Source: an uncultured Ruminococcus sp.
GTDB lineage: Bacteria; Bacillota; Clostridia; Oscillospirales; Acutalibacteraceae
Direction of reading: 5' to 3'
NCBI GenBank assembly: GCA_902802975.1
Contig: CADCOF010000074.1
Coordinates: forward strand, 1-15,378
Length of the DNA: 15,378 bases
Below, in pieces: positions 6,640-14,084 of the stretch. The notes beneath the pieces were generated by a model. It did not search any database. It saw only the letters and a program-made list of their open reading frames with translations, and had not been told where the DNA came from. The position numbers and the translations under genes were made by a program. Numbering within the stretch: the stretch's first letter is position 1; the number at the start of each line of letters is the position of its first letter.

Positions 6640-8646
6640 TTATTCTTCGGGAATGAGCGTGATGATGTCCTTGATGGACATACACTTGTCGTCGCATTCC
6701 TTCGCACGATGATTTTCCAGAATCGTCCTTGCCGCATCCTGCATAGCGGGGAATCCGGTGCGGGTGAGCTGGTTGGCATAGATGATAATATTAGCGCCGC
6801 GTTCCTTGAATTCCTCCTCGTAAACCGTATTGAAAGAGGTCGGAACCAGCACAATGGGAGTCGTCTTGTCCTTGGCGCGGAACTTTTCGATAAATTCAAA
6901 AATTTCGTCAGGCTCCTTACGGCGGCTGTGAATCATAATCGCGTCAGCACCTGCTCCCGCGAAGGCAAAGGCGCGTTCCAGCGCGTCGTCCATGCCACGC
7001 TCCAGAATCAGAGATTCAATGCGTGCGCAGATCATGAAGTCGGCAGTTTTCTGAGCGTTCTTGCCGGCGCGAATCTTGGCACAGAAATTCTCGATGCTGT
7101 CCTGCGTCTGCTGCACTTCCGTACCGAAAAGGGAATTTTTCTTAAGTCCTGTCTTGTCCTCGATGATGACCATCGAAACGCCCATGCGTTCGAGCGAACG
7201 CACGGTATAAACAAAATGCTCGGTCAGTCCGCCGGTGTCGCCGTCGAAGATAATCGGTTTGGTGGTGACTTCCATGATATCGTCAATGGTGCGGAAACGG
7301 CTGGTCATATCCACTAGTTCGATATCCGGCTTGCCTTTGGCAGTGGAATCGCAAAGAGAACTGACCCACATGGCGTCAAACTGATGGGTGCCACCGTTCT
7401 GATAGACTGCTGTTTTCTCTACAATCAAGCCTGTAATACCGCTGTGTGCTTCCATCGCAGTGACCAAGCCTTTCATGGCAAGCGTCTTTTTTAGGCGGGA
7501 ACGGCGCACATCAGGCAGCGACATTTCTGCTCTGGCTCTGTCCTCCAGTGCCTTATATTTGGGATCGTTGGAATGTGGAAATTCTACCAGCTTGCCGCCG
7601 TAAGAAGCAAGTATTGACACGACTTCATCCCTCACCGGCTTTTGGAAACCGTTCACCCAGTCGTCGCCGTGAACCACAATATCCGGCTTGTACTCTTCCA
7701 GATTTTCTTTATAGGAAAGAGTTTTCTGCTCCACTACCTTGTAAACACCCGCTATATTCTCAAACATCACTCTGCGTTCGCTCTCAGGTACCAGAGGGAA
7801 TCGCTTGTAGCCCGCAACGGCTTCGTCTGACAGCACACCGATGATCAGCTTACCCAGTCGTTGTGCTTTTTTGATGATGGCAATATGGCCGCCATGAATG
7901 ATATCGGTGGAGAAGCACATATAGACCGTGCGATGCTCCACTTCCTTGAGTTTAGCGGAAACGACCGCGAGATCTTCGGGATTGTCGATCTCAGCACAGA
8001 GCATATTATCCACATCTATTGCATGGATGTCAGCCGCGCCGTCCAGTTCATTGAGCGCGTTTTCCGCATATACCTTGCGATTACCTTCCTCACAGAATGC
8101 AGCAATTTTGTCAAGCCACTGTCGCCATGCATCCTTCGTCAGCTTGTAGAGAGGCTGAGCCGCCATCGCGTCATTGAAAAACTCAATACCGACCTTCATG
8201 ACCCTGCCGTTTTTGACCACGGCCTTGAAATCCTTCTCAGGAAGCGGAAGCGTCGAGCTGACTGTCATACAGGAGCCTTCATATTGTACTACACGGTCAA
8301 AAACTTCATTTTCAAACACCAGATCGCCGTGCATCAGTATAATATCGTCATCAAGATATTCCTTGGCACAGTAAATGCTGAAGATGTAATTCGTTTCGGC
8401 ATACTCCGGATTCTTGACAAAGGTGATGTGCAACGGTAAATCCAAGCTCTGGCAATAATTGACCAATACAGCGTCAAAGGCACCGGTTGTCATGACGACT
8501 TCTTTAATCCCTGCATTGGCAATCTGCCTGAGCTGACGTGAAAGAATTGTTTCATTCCCGCTAATTTCGGTCATACATTTCGGATGTTCCGAGGTAAGCA
8601 CGCCCATACGGGATCCAAGTCCGGAATTTAAAATGAGTGCTTTCAT
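6640..8646 (-). CDS. Three-domain fusion: PntC/LicC-like cytidylyltransferase, second cytidylyltransferase-like domain, PEP mutase
   Basis: A 668-residue protein with three domains. Residues 1-235 are a LicC/PntC-type sugar-nucleotidyltransferase fold with LNSGLGSRMG (6-15), PKCM (22-25) and the metal-site D108 in HGDLV; this type uses CTP to make CMP-activated phosphocholine or phosphonates. Residues 239-375 are a small cytidylyltransferase-like fold with HGGH at 251-254. Residues 392-650 are phosphoenolpyruvate mutase, which forms the C-P bond by turning PEP into phosphonopyruvate: W427, D468 and D470 in FDGDTGG, the EDKxxxxxNS signature at 496-505, R542 and H573 are all in place. PEP mutases with one N-terminal cytidylyltransferase-like domain (about 430 residues) are common; the extra front domain makes this one much longer. 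GGAGG lies nine bases before the ATG. It precedes the dehydrogenase and decarboxylase genes, and lies 18 bp after a LicD gene. Confidence 0.95.
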   Translation of the reverse strand: MKALILNSGLGSRMGVLTSEHPKCMTEISGNETILSRQLRQIANAGIKEVVMTTGAFDAVLVNYCQSLDLPLHITFVKNPEYAETNYIFSIYCAKEYLDDDIILMHGDLVFENEVFDRVVQYEGSCMTVSSTLPLPEKDFKAVVKNGRVMKVGIEFFNDAMAAQPLYKLTKDAWRQWLDKIAAFCEEGNRKVYAENALNELDGAADIHAIDVDNMLCAEIDNPEDLAVVSAKLKEVEHRTVYMCFSTDIIHGGHIAIIKKAQRLGKLIIGVLSDEAVAGYKRFPLVPESERRVMFENIAGVYKVVEQKTLSYKENLEEYKPDIVVHGDDWVNGFQKPVRDEVVSILASYGGKLVEFPHSNDPKYKALEDRARAEMSLPDVRRSRLKKTLAMKGLVTAMEAHSGITGLIVEKTAVYQNGGTHQFDAMWVSSLCDSTAKGKPDIELVDMTSRFRTIDDIMEVTTKPIIFDGDTGGLTEHFVYTVRSLERMGVSMVIIEDKTGLKKNSLFGTEVQQTQDSIENFCAKIRAGKNAQKTADFMICARIESLILERGMDDALERAFAFAGAGADAIMIHSRRKEPDEIFEFIEKFRAKDKTTPIVLVPTSFNTVYEEEFKERGANIIIYANQLTRTGFPAMQDAARTILENHRAKECDDKCMSIKDIITLIPEE

Positions 8647-8664
8647 AATAGTATTCCTCCATTT

Positions 8665-9477
8665 TTATGATATGTATGATTTTTCCAAATCTATGTAGAC
8701 ATAATTATGTCTCGGCATCTGCTGCTCCTTTGACGGAAGCTTTCTCCAATTTCCATAAATATGTGCCAGATATTCATCGTAATGCTCAACGCCATATACT
8801 TGGATATCTTCAAAATCGTACAACTGCGGTTCTCCGTAAACAGACCGTTCTATGATTTCTTTATCGCGATATGTGCTCATCGCACAGGTAACATATTCAC
8901 AATCGTCATAATCTTTTTGTTTACATTGTGTGTCAATTCTCTTGAGTAAAGTCTGCACAGGAATGATAAAATCCGGTATAATGCGTGAAACTATTATCGA
9001 AGCATTCTTAACAAAAGCCCGATCTTTGCTTAATGCACACACGCGAGTAGCTAGCAACATATTGAGAAAGTCGATTTTCTCGTAATACTTTTTACTTTCC
9101 TCAATGGTATTGCCCATACCATCGAGCGGAAAAACATCAATAAAAATACCACGCTTACAGATTTTTCGGGCTTTCTCAACATATGTCGTAGTGGCATCAT
9201 ATAATTTGCTGCAAGGATAAATATAATCGCTTTTCTGTGAATACGGCGTTTCCAACACATACTTGTTATTCGAATCACTAAAAATTTCCATCAATCTGTC
9301 ATAGTCTCGACGCGGCATTCCTACATCGACATCATCGTCCCATGGTATAAAGCCATGGTGACGTGCCGCCCCCAACATAGAGCCTTCTATCAAGTAATAT
9401 CTTAAGTGATTGGATACACAAAACTCATGAAACCAGCTTAACATATCGAGCAACTTCTGCTGCAAAGGAGTCAGCAT
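8665..9477 (-). CDS. LicD family phospho/phosphono-transferase
   Basis: A 270-residue LicD protein with the full motif EGSMLGAARHHGFIPWDDD and VD (aspartates at 47-51) and a GIFIDVFPLDG stretch further on. It is the same family as the last gene of the operon but clearly a different protein, so the pair is not a recent duplication. GAGGTG lies seven bases before the ATG at 9477. The next gene, the PntC/PEP mutase fusion, starts 18 bp downstream, so the enzyme that would make a CMP-phosphonate is directly coupled to this transferase. The predicted role is transfer of a phosphonate ester, in the cytoplasm, to the lipid-linked repeat unit or its precursor. Donor and acceptor are inferred; the fold is certain. 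A 125-bp gap with no clear promoter separates it from the flippase gene. Confidence 0.9.
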   Translation of the reverse strand: MLTPLQQKLLDMLSWFHEFCVSNHLRYYLIEGSMLGAARHHGFIPWDDDVDVGMPRRDYDRLMEIFSDSNNKYVLETPYSQKSDYIYPCSKLYDATTTYVEKARKICKRGIFIDVFPLDGMGNTIEESKKYYEKIDFLNMLLATRVCALSKDRAFVKNASIIVSRIIPDFIIPVQTLLKRIDTQCKQKDYDDCEYVTCAMSTYRDKEIIERSVYGEPQLYDFEDIQVYGVEHYDEYLAHIYGNWRKLPSKEQQMPRHNYVYIDLEKSYIS

Positions 9478-9602
9478 AGTTTGTCACCTCATCATCTTTT
9501 CTGTATAATTTAATGTCATATGGATATTCTGATACAATTGATATTACTGAAAATAACAACTAAGAATTATCTCGGTTATATGGTAGATATATCATCTGTC
9601 TC

Positions 9603-11081
9603 TCATTTGCAGAAAAATGAAGACGCATATCCTTTTACCAGATTCCTCAAATAAATATAGCTTGAATTGTGCGTGATAATACTACTGAGAATATAGACTA
9701 CAATTGCTACTACCAGTTGCAGCAATAACAGTACGACTTTGTTGATATCCAGCATTCCAACCAGACTGACAACCACACACATCAACACCGATATCAGCAG
9801 ATTTGGCAGCAGATCTTCGATTTGCATACAAAAACGATAGTTGAGCATTTTTACGTTAGGGATCGAATTAACGATAATCGCAATGAGCGTACAAATGATA
9901 AAAGAACAGGCTAGTTGAATCGGCGAGGTGGCTAAAAAAACAAACAGCAGTATCGTAATGAAATACCCGGTTTTTTTGATTATCTCCATTTTCAGGTAAA
10001 CATCGCTTCTGCCCATAGCCTTGATGGTTTCACAATTTCCCACATGAATCATATCAAACATGGAAGTGAGACAAAAGATCTTGACATATGGCACTGCCGG
10101 CATCCATTTTTCTGTGAGAATCAAATATATAAAACTGTCAGAAATGGCAAAGAAACCCAGCATCAACGGAAAAGCAACATAAGAAGATATCCGCATAAAT
10201 AGGCGTGTGTACTTCAATAACGATTCCTTATTATCCTGATATCGGGCAAGAACCGGAAACAAAACGGCCGCCAGGGTTTCTGTAGTGGTAGTTGAGATCA
10301 ATCCGGGGAAGCTCCTGCCCTTTGTGTAGAATGACAGATCACTTGCCTGAAACCTTAAGCTGATCACAATCGGATTGGCCTCATTATAAGCAGTTGCGAT
10401 TAACGAAGAAAGAAAAATCTTCCATCCGTAACTAAACAGCGTCCTTAATTTTTTGAGGGACAACTTTGGCACAAATTTTATTCTTGTAATAACGCACAGA
10501 ATAATGGTATCTATTACCGTATTTGTCATTTGCTGTGCTACGAGAGCCCATGCGCCAAAACCGTGTTTTGCCATCGCAATGCCAACCACCGCAGAAATGA
10601 CGGTGCCGATTATTGTGGCAAAAAAGAATTTTTTAAAGTCCAGATGAACAGAGATATAGGCACATACAATGGATTTCAGTGCGCTGACCGGCAGAATTAA
10701 ACCCATTACTCTGAAAATGGGGGCCAGTATTGGCTGATGATAACCGTTCGCGATAAACGGAGCTGTTATAAACAGAATAATATAAGAAATGGCAGCCAAA
10801 CCTAAACTGAAGTACAGAACGCTGGAAAAATCAACTATATCTGCCTCTTTTTTTTGAATTAATGCAGTATTAAACCCACCGGATATAATAATATTGGCAA
10901 ACGCAAAGAATATCGTTACAATTGACACCACGCTGTAATCCTCTGGCAATAGAATTCTGGCAAGCACAATTGACACAATTAACGTAACAAATTTTGCTAT
11001 GATTCGTTCGCTGAATTTCCAGACTACACTGGAAATAGCCTTGCCTTTGATAGATGCACCTGACACATTGTCTGCCCCCAA
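9603..11081 (-). CDS. Wzx/TuaB-like polysaccharide flippase (MOP superfamily)
   Basis: A 492-residue polytopic membrane protein with a long run of hydrophobic segments (I estimate 12-14 helices) and the N-terminal pattern of the WzxC/TuaB group: a WKFSERI segment near 21-27, LARILLPEDYSVVSI near 40-54, then GGFNTALIQ. Such proteins move lipid-linked oligosaccharide repeat units across the membrane. The start is uncertain: no in-frame ATG exists nearby; the first candidate is a TTG at 11081 without a good ribosome binding site, the second a GTG at 11066 with a GGGGG run seven to eight bases upstream. The gap to the preceding glycosyltransferase is about 56 bp. Together with the Wzy-like protein it implies Wzx/Wzy-dependent assembly of the polymer. 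Confidence 0.88.
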   Translation of the reverse strand: MGADNVSGASIKGKAISSVVWKFSERIIAKFVTLIVSIVLARILLPEDYSVVSIVTIFFAFANIIISGGFNTALIQKKEADIVDFSSVLYFSLGLAAISYIILFITAPFIANGYHQPILAPIFRVMGLILPVSALKSIVCAYISVHLDFKKFFFATIIGTVISAVVGIAMAKHGFGAWALVAQQMTNTVIDTIILCVITRIKFVPKLSLKKLRTLFSYGWKIFLSSLIATAYNEANPIVISLRFQASDLSFYTKGRSFPGLISTTTTETLAAVLFPVLARYQDNKESLLKYTRLFMRISSYVAFPLMLGFFAISDSFIYLILTEKWMPAVPYVKIFCLTSMFDMIHVGNCETIKAMGRSDVYLKMEIIKKTGYFITILLFVFLATSPIQLACSFIICTLIAIIVNSIPNVKMLNYRFCMQIEDLLPNLLISVLMCVVVSLVGMLDINKVVLLLLQLVVAIVVYILSSIITHNSSYIYLRNLVKGYASSFFCK

Positions 11082-11137
11082 AAATAGAAATATTATCTCA
11101 TTGCTGTCAGCGATAAGGACGCGGATAGCATTATCCG

Positions 11138-12148
11138 TCAGTTTTCTTTGCCGCGCTTTAAATAGTTCACAATATCACTCGCGATGTTTAAAAATCCGGT
11201 GCGTTTTTGCTTGCCGATACTTTTCCCCGCCACCGCAATAATCCACCGAAGTGGCAAAGGAATATAATCGGCATATCTGAGATAAGAATATTTCCGACTC
11301 AGCTCATCAATACACCGATCACATGCATTTCTGTACTCAGCGTGCCGGTATGAAGACGCATACAACATAAAGGCGCATTTGGCAGAATAGGCTTTTGCCA
11401 AACGGACGAGACCTTCCTGATGGTTATGCTCAAAATCACGTTCCATTTGAAGATTAATGTCGAGTGAATCCATACAAAACTTGACAGAATGTATCCCGCT
11501 GATGGAATCCTTGCGTATGCGATAATGATACAGAGGTTCTCTGGTATATGCGACACGTTCCGATTTCAGAAACAACTTATAGGTTGTCGCTTTATCCTCG
11601 CAGATTACCCCTTCCGGATACCTGAGCTCCTCAAACAGTGAAAACTTGTAAAGCTTATTCCATGCACTCCACCCGATGGAATCGCTTTTGTACATCTCGT
11701 GAACTGCTTCTGTACCGCTAAATACAACTATCCCGTTTTTCGTCTTCTTTGCTTCCGCTCTTTGGTACTGTTTGCCGCTGAACTTATCAAAATCGCACGC
11801 AGCAATATCCGCGTTGTTTTCACGTAATATCAATAACAGCCTTTCGATGAAATTTTCATCGACTGCATCATCACTGTCTATAAAAGCGATGTAATCACCG
11901 ACAGCATATTTCATACCTTCGTTTCTGGCGGAAGAAAGCCCCCCATTAGGCTTGTGAACTGCAGTTACCCGCCGATCTTTTACCGCATATTCATCAACTA
12001 TCTTTCCGCAATTGTCCGGAGATCCATCGTCCACCAGAATAATCTCAATATTGGTGTATGTCTGATGGATCAGAGAATCAACGCATTCCTCCAGATAATC
12101 TTCCACCTTGTAAATAGGAACTACGATTGACACCAAGTCAGTTGTCAA
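11138..12148 (-). CDS. Family 2 glycosyltransferase
   Basis: A GT-A fold glycosyltransferase of 336 residues. It opens with LVSIVVPIYKVEDYLEECV, carries the nucleotide-sugar motif VDDGSPDNCG (DDGS at about 40-43), KPNGGLSSARNEG, and the metal-binding DSDD at about 91-94. The start is set at a TTG at 12148 because GGTGGAG (12153-12159) lies four bases upstream and the protein then begins MTTDLVSIVVPIY, as is normal in the family. An in-frame ATG at 12169 would add seven atypical residues and overlap the upstream gene further. Either way it overlaps the end of the LicD-like gene (11 bp with the TTG). It should add one sugar to the lipid-linked repeat unit; the sugar cannot be told from sequence. 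Confidence 0.92.
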   Translation of the reverse strand: MTTDLVSIVVPIYKVEDYLEECVDSLIHQTYTNIEIILVDDGSPDNCGKIVDEYAVKDRRVTAVHKPNGGLSSARNEGMKYAVGDYIAFIDSDDAVDENFIERLLLILRENNADIAACDFDKFSGKQYQRAEAKKTKNGIVVFSGTEAVHEMYKSDSIGWSAWNKLYKFSLFEELRYPEGVICEDKATTYKLFLKSERVAYTREPLYHYRIRKDSISGIHSVKFCMDSLDINLQMERDFEHNHQEGLVRLAKAYSAKCAFMLYASSYRHAEYRNACDRCIDELSRKYSYLRYADYIPLPLRWIIAVAGKSIGKQKRTGFLNIASDIVNYLKRGKEN

Positions 12149-12839
12149 TGATCTCCACCCTCTTTCCAATGGCGTTTGGTACTATTGTCGCATTGGGACC
12201 TAACCAGTATTTCCAGTTCTTATCCGGTATTCTCCAGTTTTCACCGTACTTCTGAGACAACAGCTTCTCGTAGTTTTCGGGCACCGGCAGCGAAGCATCA
12301 TACACCGGAAAATCTATCATATCCGTAACGGTATCGCACCATAAAGATACGATTTCATATTCATTGTAATTAAATTCTTTTTGAGGCGGTCTGAAGCAGA
12401 TACAGCAATACATTTTGTCGCCTTCCTGACGGTAATAATGCACGTCGAATTTAATCCCCAGCTTAGAAAAGGAATCCTCGATCACCTGATTATCTGAATC
12501 AACAAATCTTAATACATGCTTATATCCTAATTCGGATAATTTTTCTACGAATTCATTCTGCCTTCCGAAATACCCCATGACACCCAAATCAATATCTAAA
12601 TCGTGAGAAATAATTCTTCCCTCTCTGACAATTCCCAACATTGTTCCCATATCAAAGAAGAAAGGAATCCCCCCCCTAGTAAAATCGTGATAAATGGAAA
12701 ACAAAACGTTTTTTCCATTTTTATCCAAATTCTTCCTTACATTTTGTTTCCTTCTTCTTTCTTTTATTGTGAACATTTTTTTATAAAGGGCACTGGTTAA
12801 TTTAAAGTGACAGAAAAAGTCTTTAATCATTCTCCACAT
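12138..12839 (-). CDS. Short LicD/fukutin-like protein
   Basis: A 233-residue protein with a LicD/fukutin-type core: FFFDMGTMLGIVREGRIIS, then HDLDIDLGV with acidic residues at 80-84, the counterpart of the PWDDDIDL motif in the other two LicD proteins. The tryptophan and one aspartate of the PWDDD pattern are replaced (SHDLDID), as in fukutin-like relatives. The first 35 residues are basic, with KERRRKQ at 26-32. The ATG lies eight bases after AAGGAG, which overlaps the end of the polymerase gene; only one base separates the two genes, so they are translationally coupled. It probably transfers a phosphoryl or phosphonyl group to a sugar, but donor and acceptor are unknown, and it may serve a different decoration from the LicD pair near the phosphonate genes. 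Confidence 0.78.
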   Translation of the reverse strand: MWRMIKDFFCHFKLTSALYKKMFTIKERRRKQNVRKNLDKNGKNVLFSIYHDFTRGGIPFFFDMGTMLGIVREGRIISHDLDIDLGVMGYFGRQNEFVEKLSELGYKHVLRFVDSDNQVIEDSFSKLGIKFDVHYYRQEGDKMYCCICFRPPQKEFNYNEYEIVSLWCDTVTDMIDFPVYDASLPVPENYEKLLSQKYGENWRIPDKNWKYWLGPNATIVPNAIGKRVEIIDN

Positions 12840-12840
12840 T

Positions 12841-14076
12841 TTACAATCTCCTTAATAATTTGTTTTTCATTCTTTTAGAATAACGCTGATCACTAATGAC
12901 ATCTGAATTTTTATTCATTACGATAAAGGCAACAATAATTGTTAACCATGTGGTTACAGTATACTGGCAAGCAAGTATATTCCATTCAATTATCATTGCT
13001 ATTATTATAGCGCCTAATGTTTTTTCGTTGTTTTTTAATAATTTCACGATGATATTGATGATATAGATGATAAACCAAAAAAATATGGGAATTCCATAAA
13101 TAACGCCAATCGTAAGAAAAGTGTTGTGAACGTCGCCTCGAAAACCATAATTCTTAATCATAATATCTGATGTTTTTAAAGGACCATTACCAAAGATAGG
13201 GTGAAGCATCATAATTTTGATTCCGTAGTCCCAATCCTTAATCCTTTTCATATTGCTGTTGTCCATATAGGAATTCTCAAATATTCGTTGATAAATACTC
13301 TCGGGAATCACCTTGTTGACAACTAACAGAATGCCAATTAAAAGCAACACGCCTACCAACAGCAACAATCGCTTTTTAACTTCTGATGATTTCATAAAAT
13401 TTATCAACAGAATGATAAATGCAAGAATAGAAACAACTGCGCTTCTTGAACCCGTCAAGAATGCTCCAACCATCGCTATCATTGAAAAGGAAATACTGGT
13501 AATCATTTTCCGCTTGTTCTGAAAATCGTCAATAGCGTTATACACCGAAAAACAGAAACCAGCTGTTAACAACACGCCCAAATAGTTGGGTTCAAATGTT
13601 ATGTGTTTTCCAAAAGATTGGGTATATGTGAGCTTTGAAGTACCTTTATAAAGGTATTCCTCACCAAAAAAGATAATCAGTAATGAAAATATCACAGAAG
13701 AAATAATCATACCCTGAATAATGATTTTCGCATCAATTTGATTATATCTAACTAAACTAATCGACACAATCAACATCATATATAACGAGATGCTCATAGC
13801 ACTTCCATGATCATATGTTCCTTTTATGATAAACAAAGTGGTCAAGATCAGTAAGACCATTGCTAAGACAAAGGTTGAATCAATGCTAATGACCTTTTTT
13901 TTTGTCAAAATAAATTCAATAAAATTAGAGATCATTGCAATAAAGAAAAGAAAGTAATTATCGGCAATACCTAATGCAGCACCATTACCTATGAACAATA
14001 AGACGGTCCCCATAGCAATTAGGATACTGCCTATATGGGGCTTGAGGTTATCAGTATTCTCCATTTTTTCAATCAT
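12841..14076 (-). CDS. Wzy-like polysaccharide polymerase (O-antigen ligase/polymerase family)
   Basis: A strongly hydrophobic protein of about 411 residues with roughly ten to twelve membrane segments. The region TGSRSAVVSILAF (GSRS near 209-212), the HPIFGNGP motif (near 292-299) in the large loop and the following HNTFL (near 317) are the usual landmarks of Wzy/WaaL-type proteins. It would join flipped repeat units at the outer face of the membrane. Start choice is unclear: GTG at 14088, ATG at 14085 (which overlaps the previous TGA by one base) and ATG at 14076 are all in frame. AGGTG lies nine bases before 14076, so that one is preferred. It is the poorest in GC of the operon: one sampled 60-base row (13681-13740) has 16 G or C. 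Polymerase versus ligase cannot be settled from sequence. Confidence 0.85.
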   Translation of the reverse strand: MIEKMENTDNLKPHIGSILIAMGTVLLFIGNGAALGIADNYFLFFIAMISNFIEFILTKKKVISIDSTFVLAMVLLILTTLFIIKGTYDHGSAMSISLYMMLIVSISLVRYNQIDAKIIIQGMIISSVIFSLLIIFFGEEYLYKGTSKLTYTQSFGKHITFEPNYLGVLLTAGFCFSVYNAIDDFQNKRKMITSISFSMIAMVGAFLTGSRSAVVSILAFIILLINFMKSSEVKKRLLLLVGVLLLIGILLVVNKVIPESIYQRIFENSYMDNSNMKRIKDWDYGIKIMMLHPIFGNGPLKTSDIMIKNYGFRGDVHNTFLTIGVIYGIPIFFWFIIYIINIIVKLLKNNEKTLGAIIIAMIIEWNILACQYTVTTWLTIIVAFIVMNKNSDVISDQRYSKRMKNKLLRRL

Positions 14077-14084
14077 TCTGAACA

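Noticed and set aside
4805..8439. Long plus-strand reading frames opposite Ppd, Fe-ADH and the PepM fusion (e.g. 4805-5491, 6550-7317, 7861-8439)
   Set aside because: They are antisense shadows of GC-rich coding sequence; their translations show no domain pattern and no ribosome binding sites, while the minus-strand frames have intact catalytic motifs.
9478..9602. Possible internal promoter before the second LicD gene
   Set aside because: The 125-bp gap is AT-rich and contains -10-like words, but no pair with an acceptable -35 box at 16-18 bases was found.
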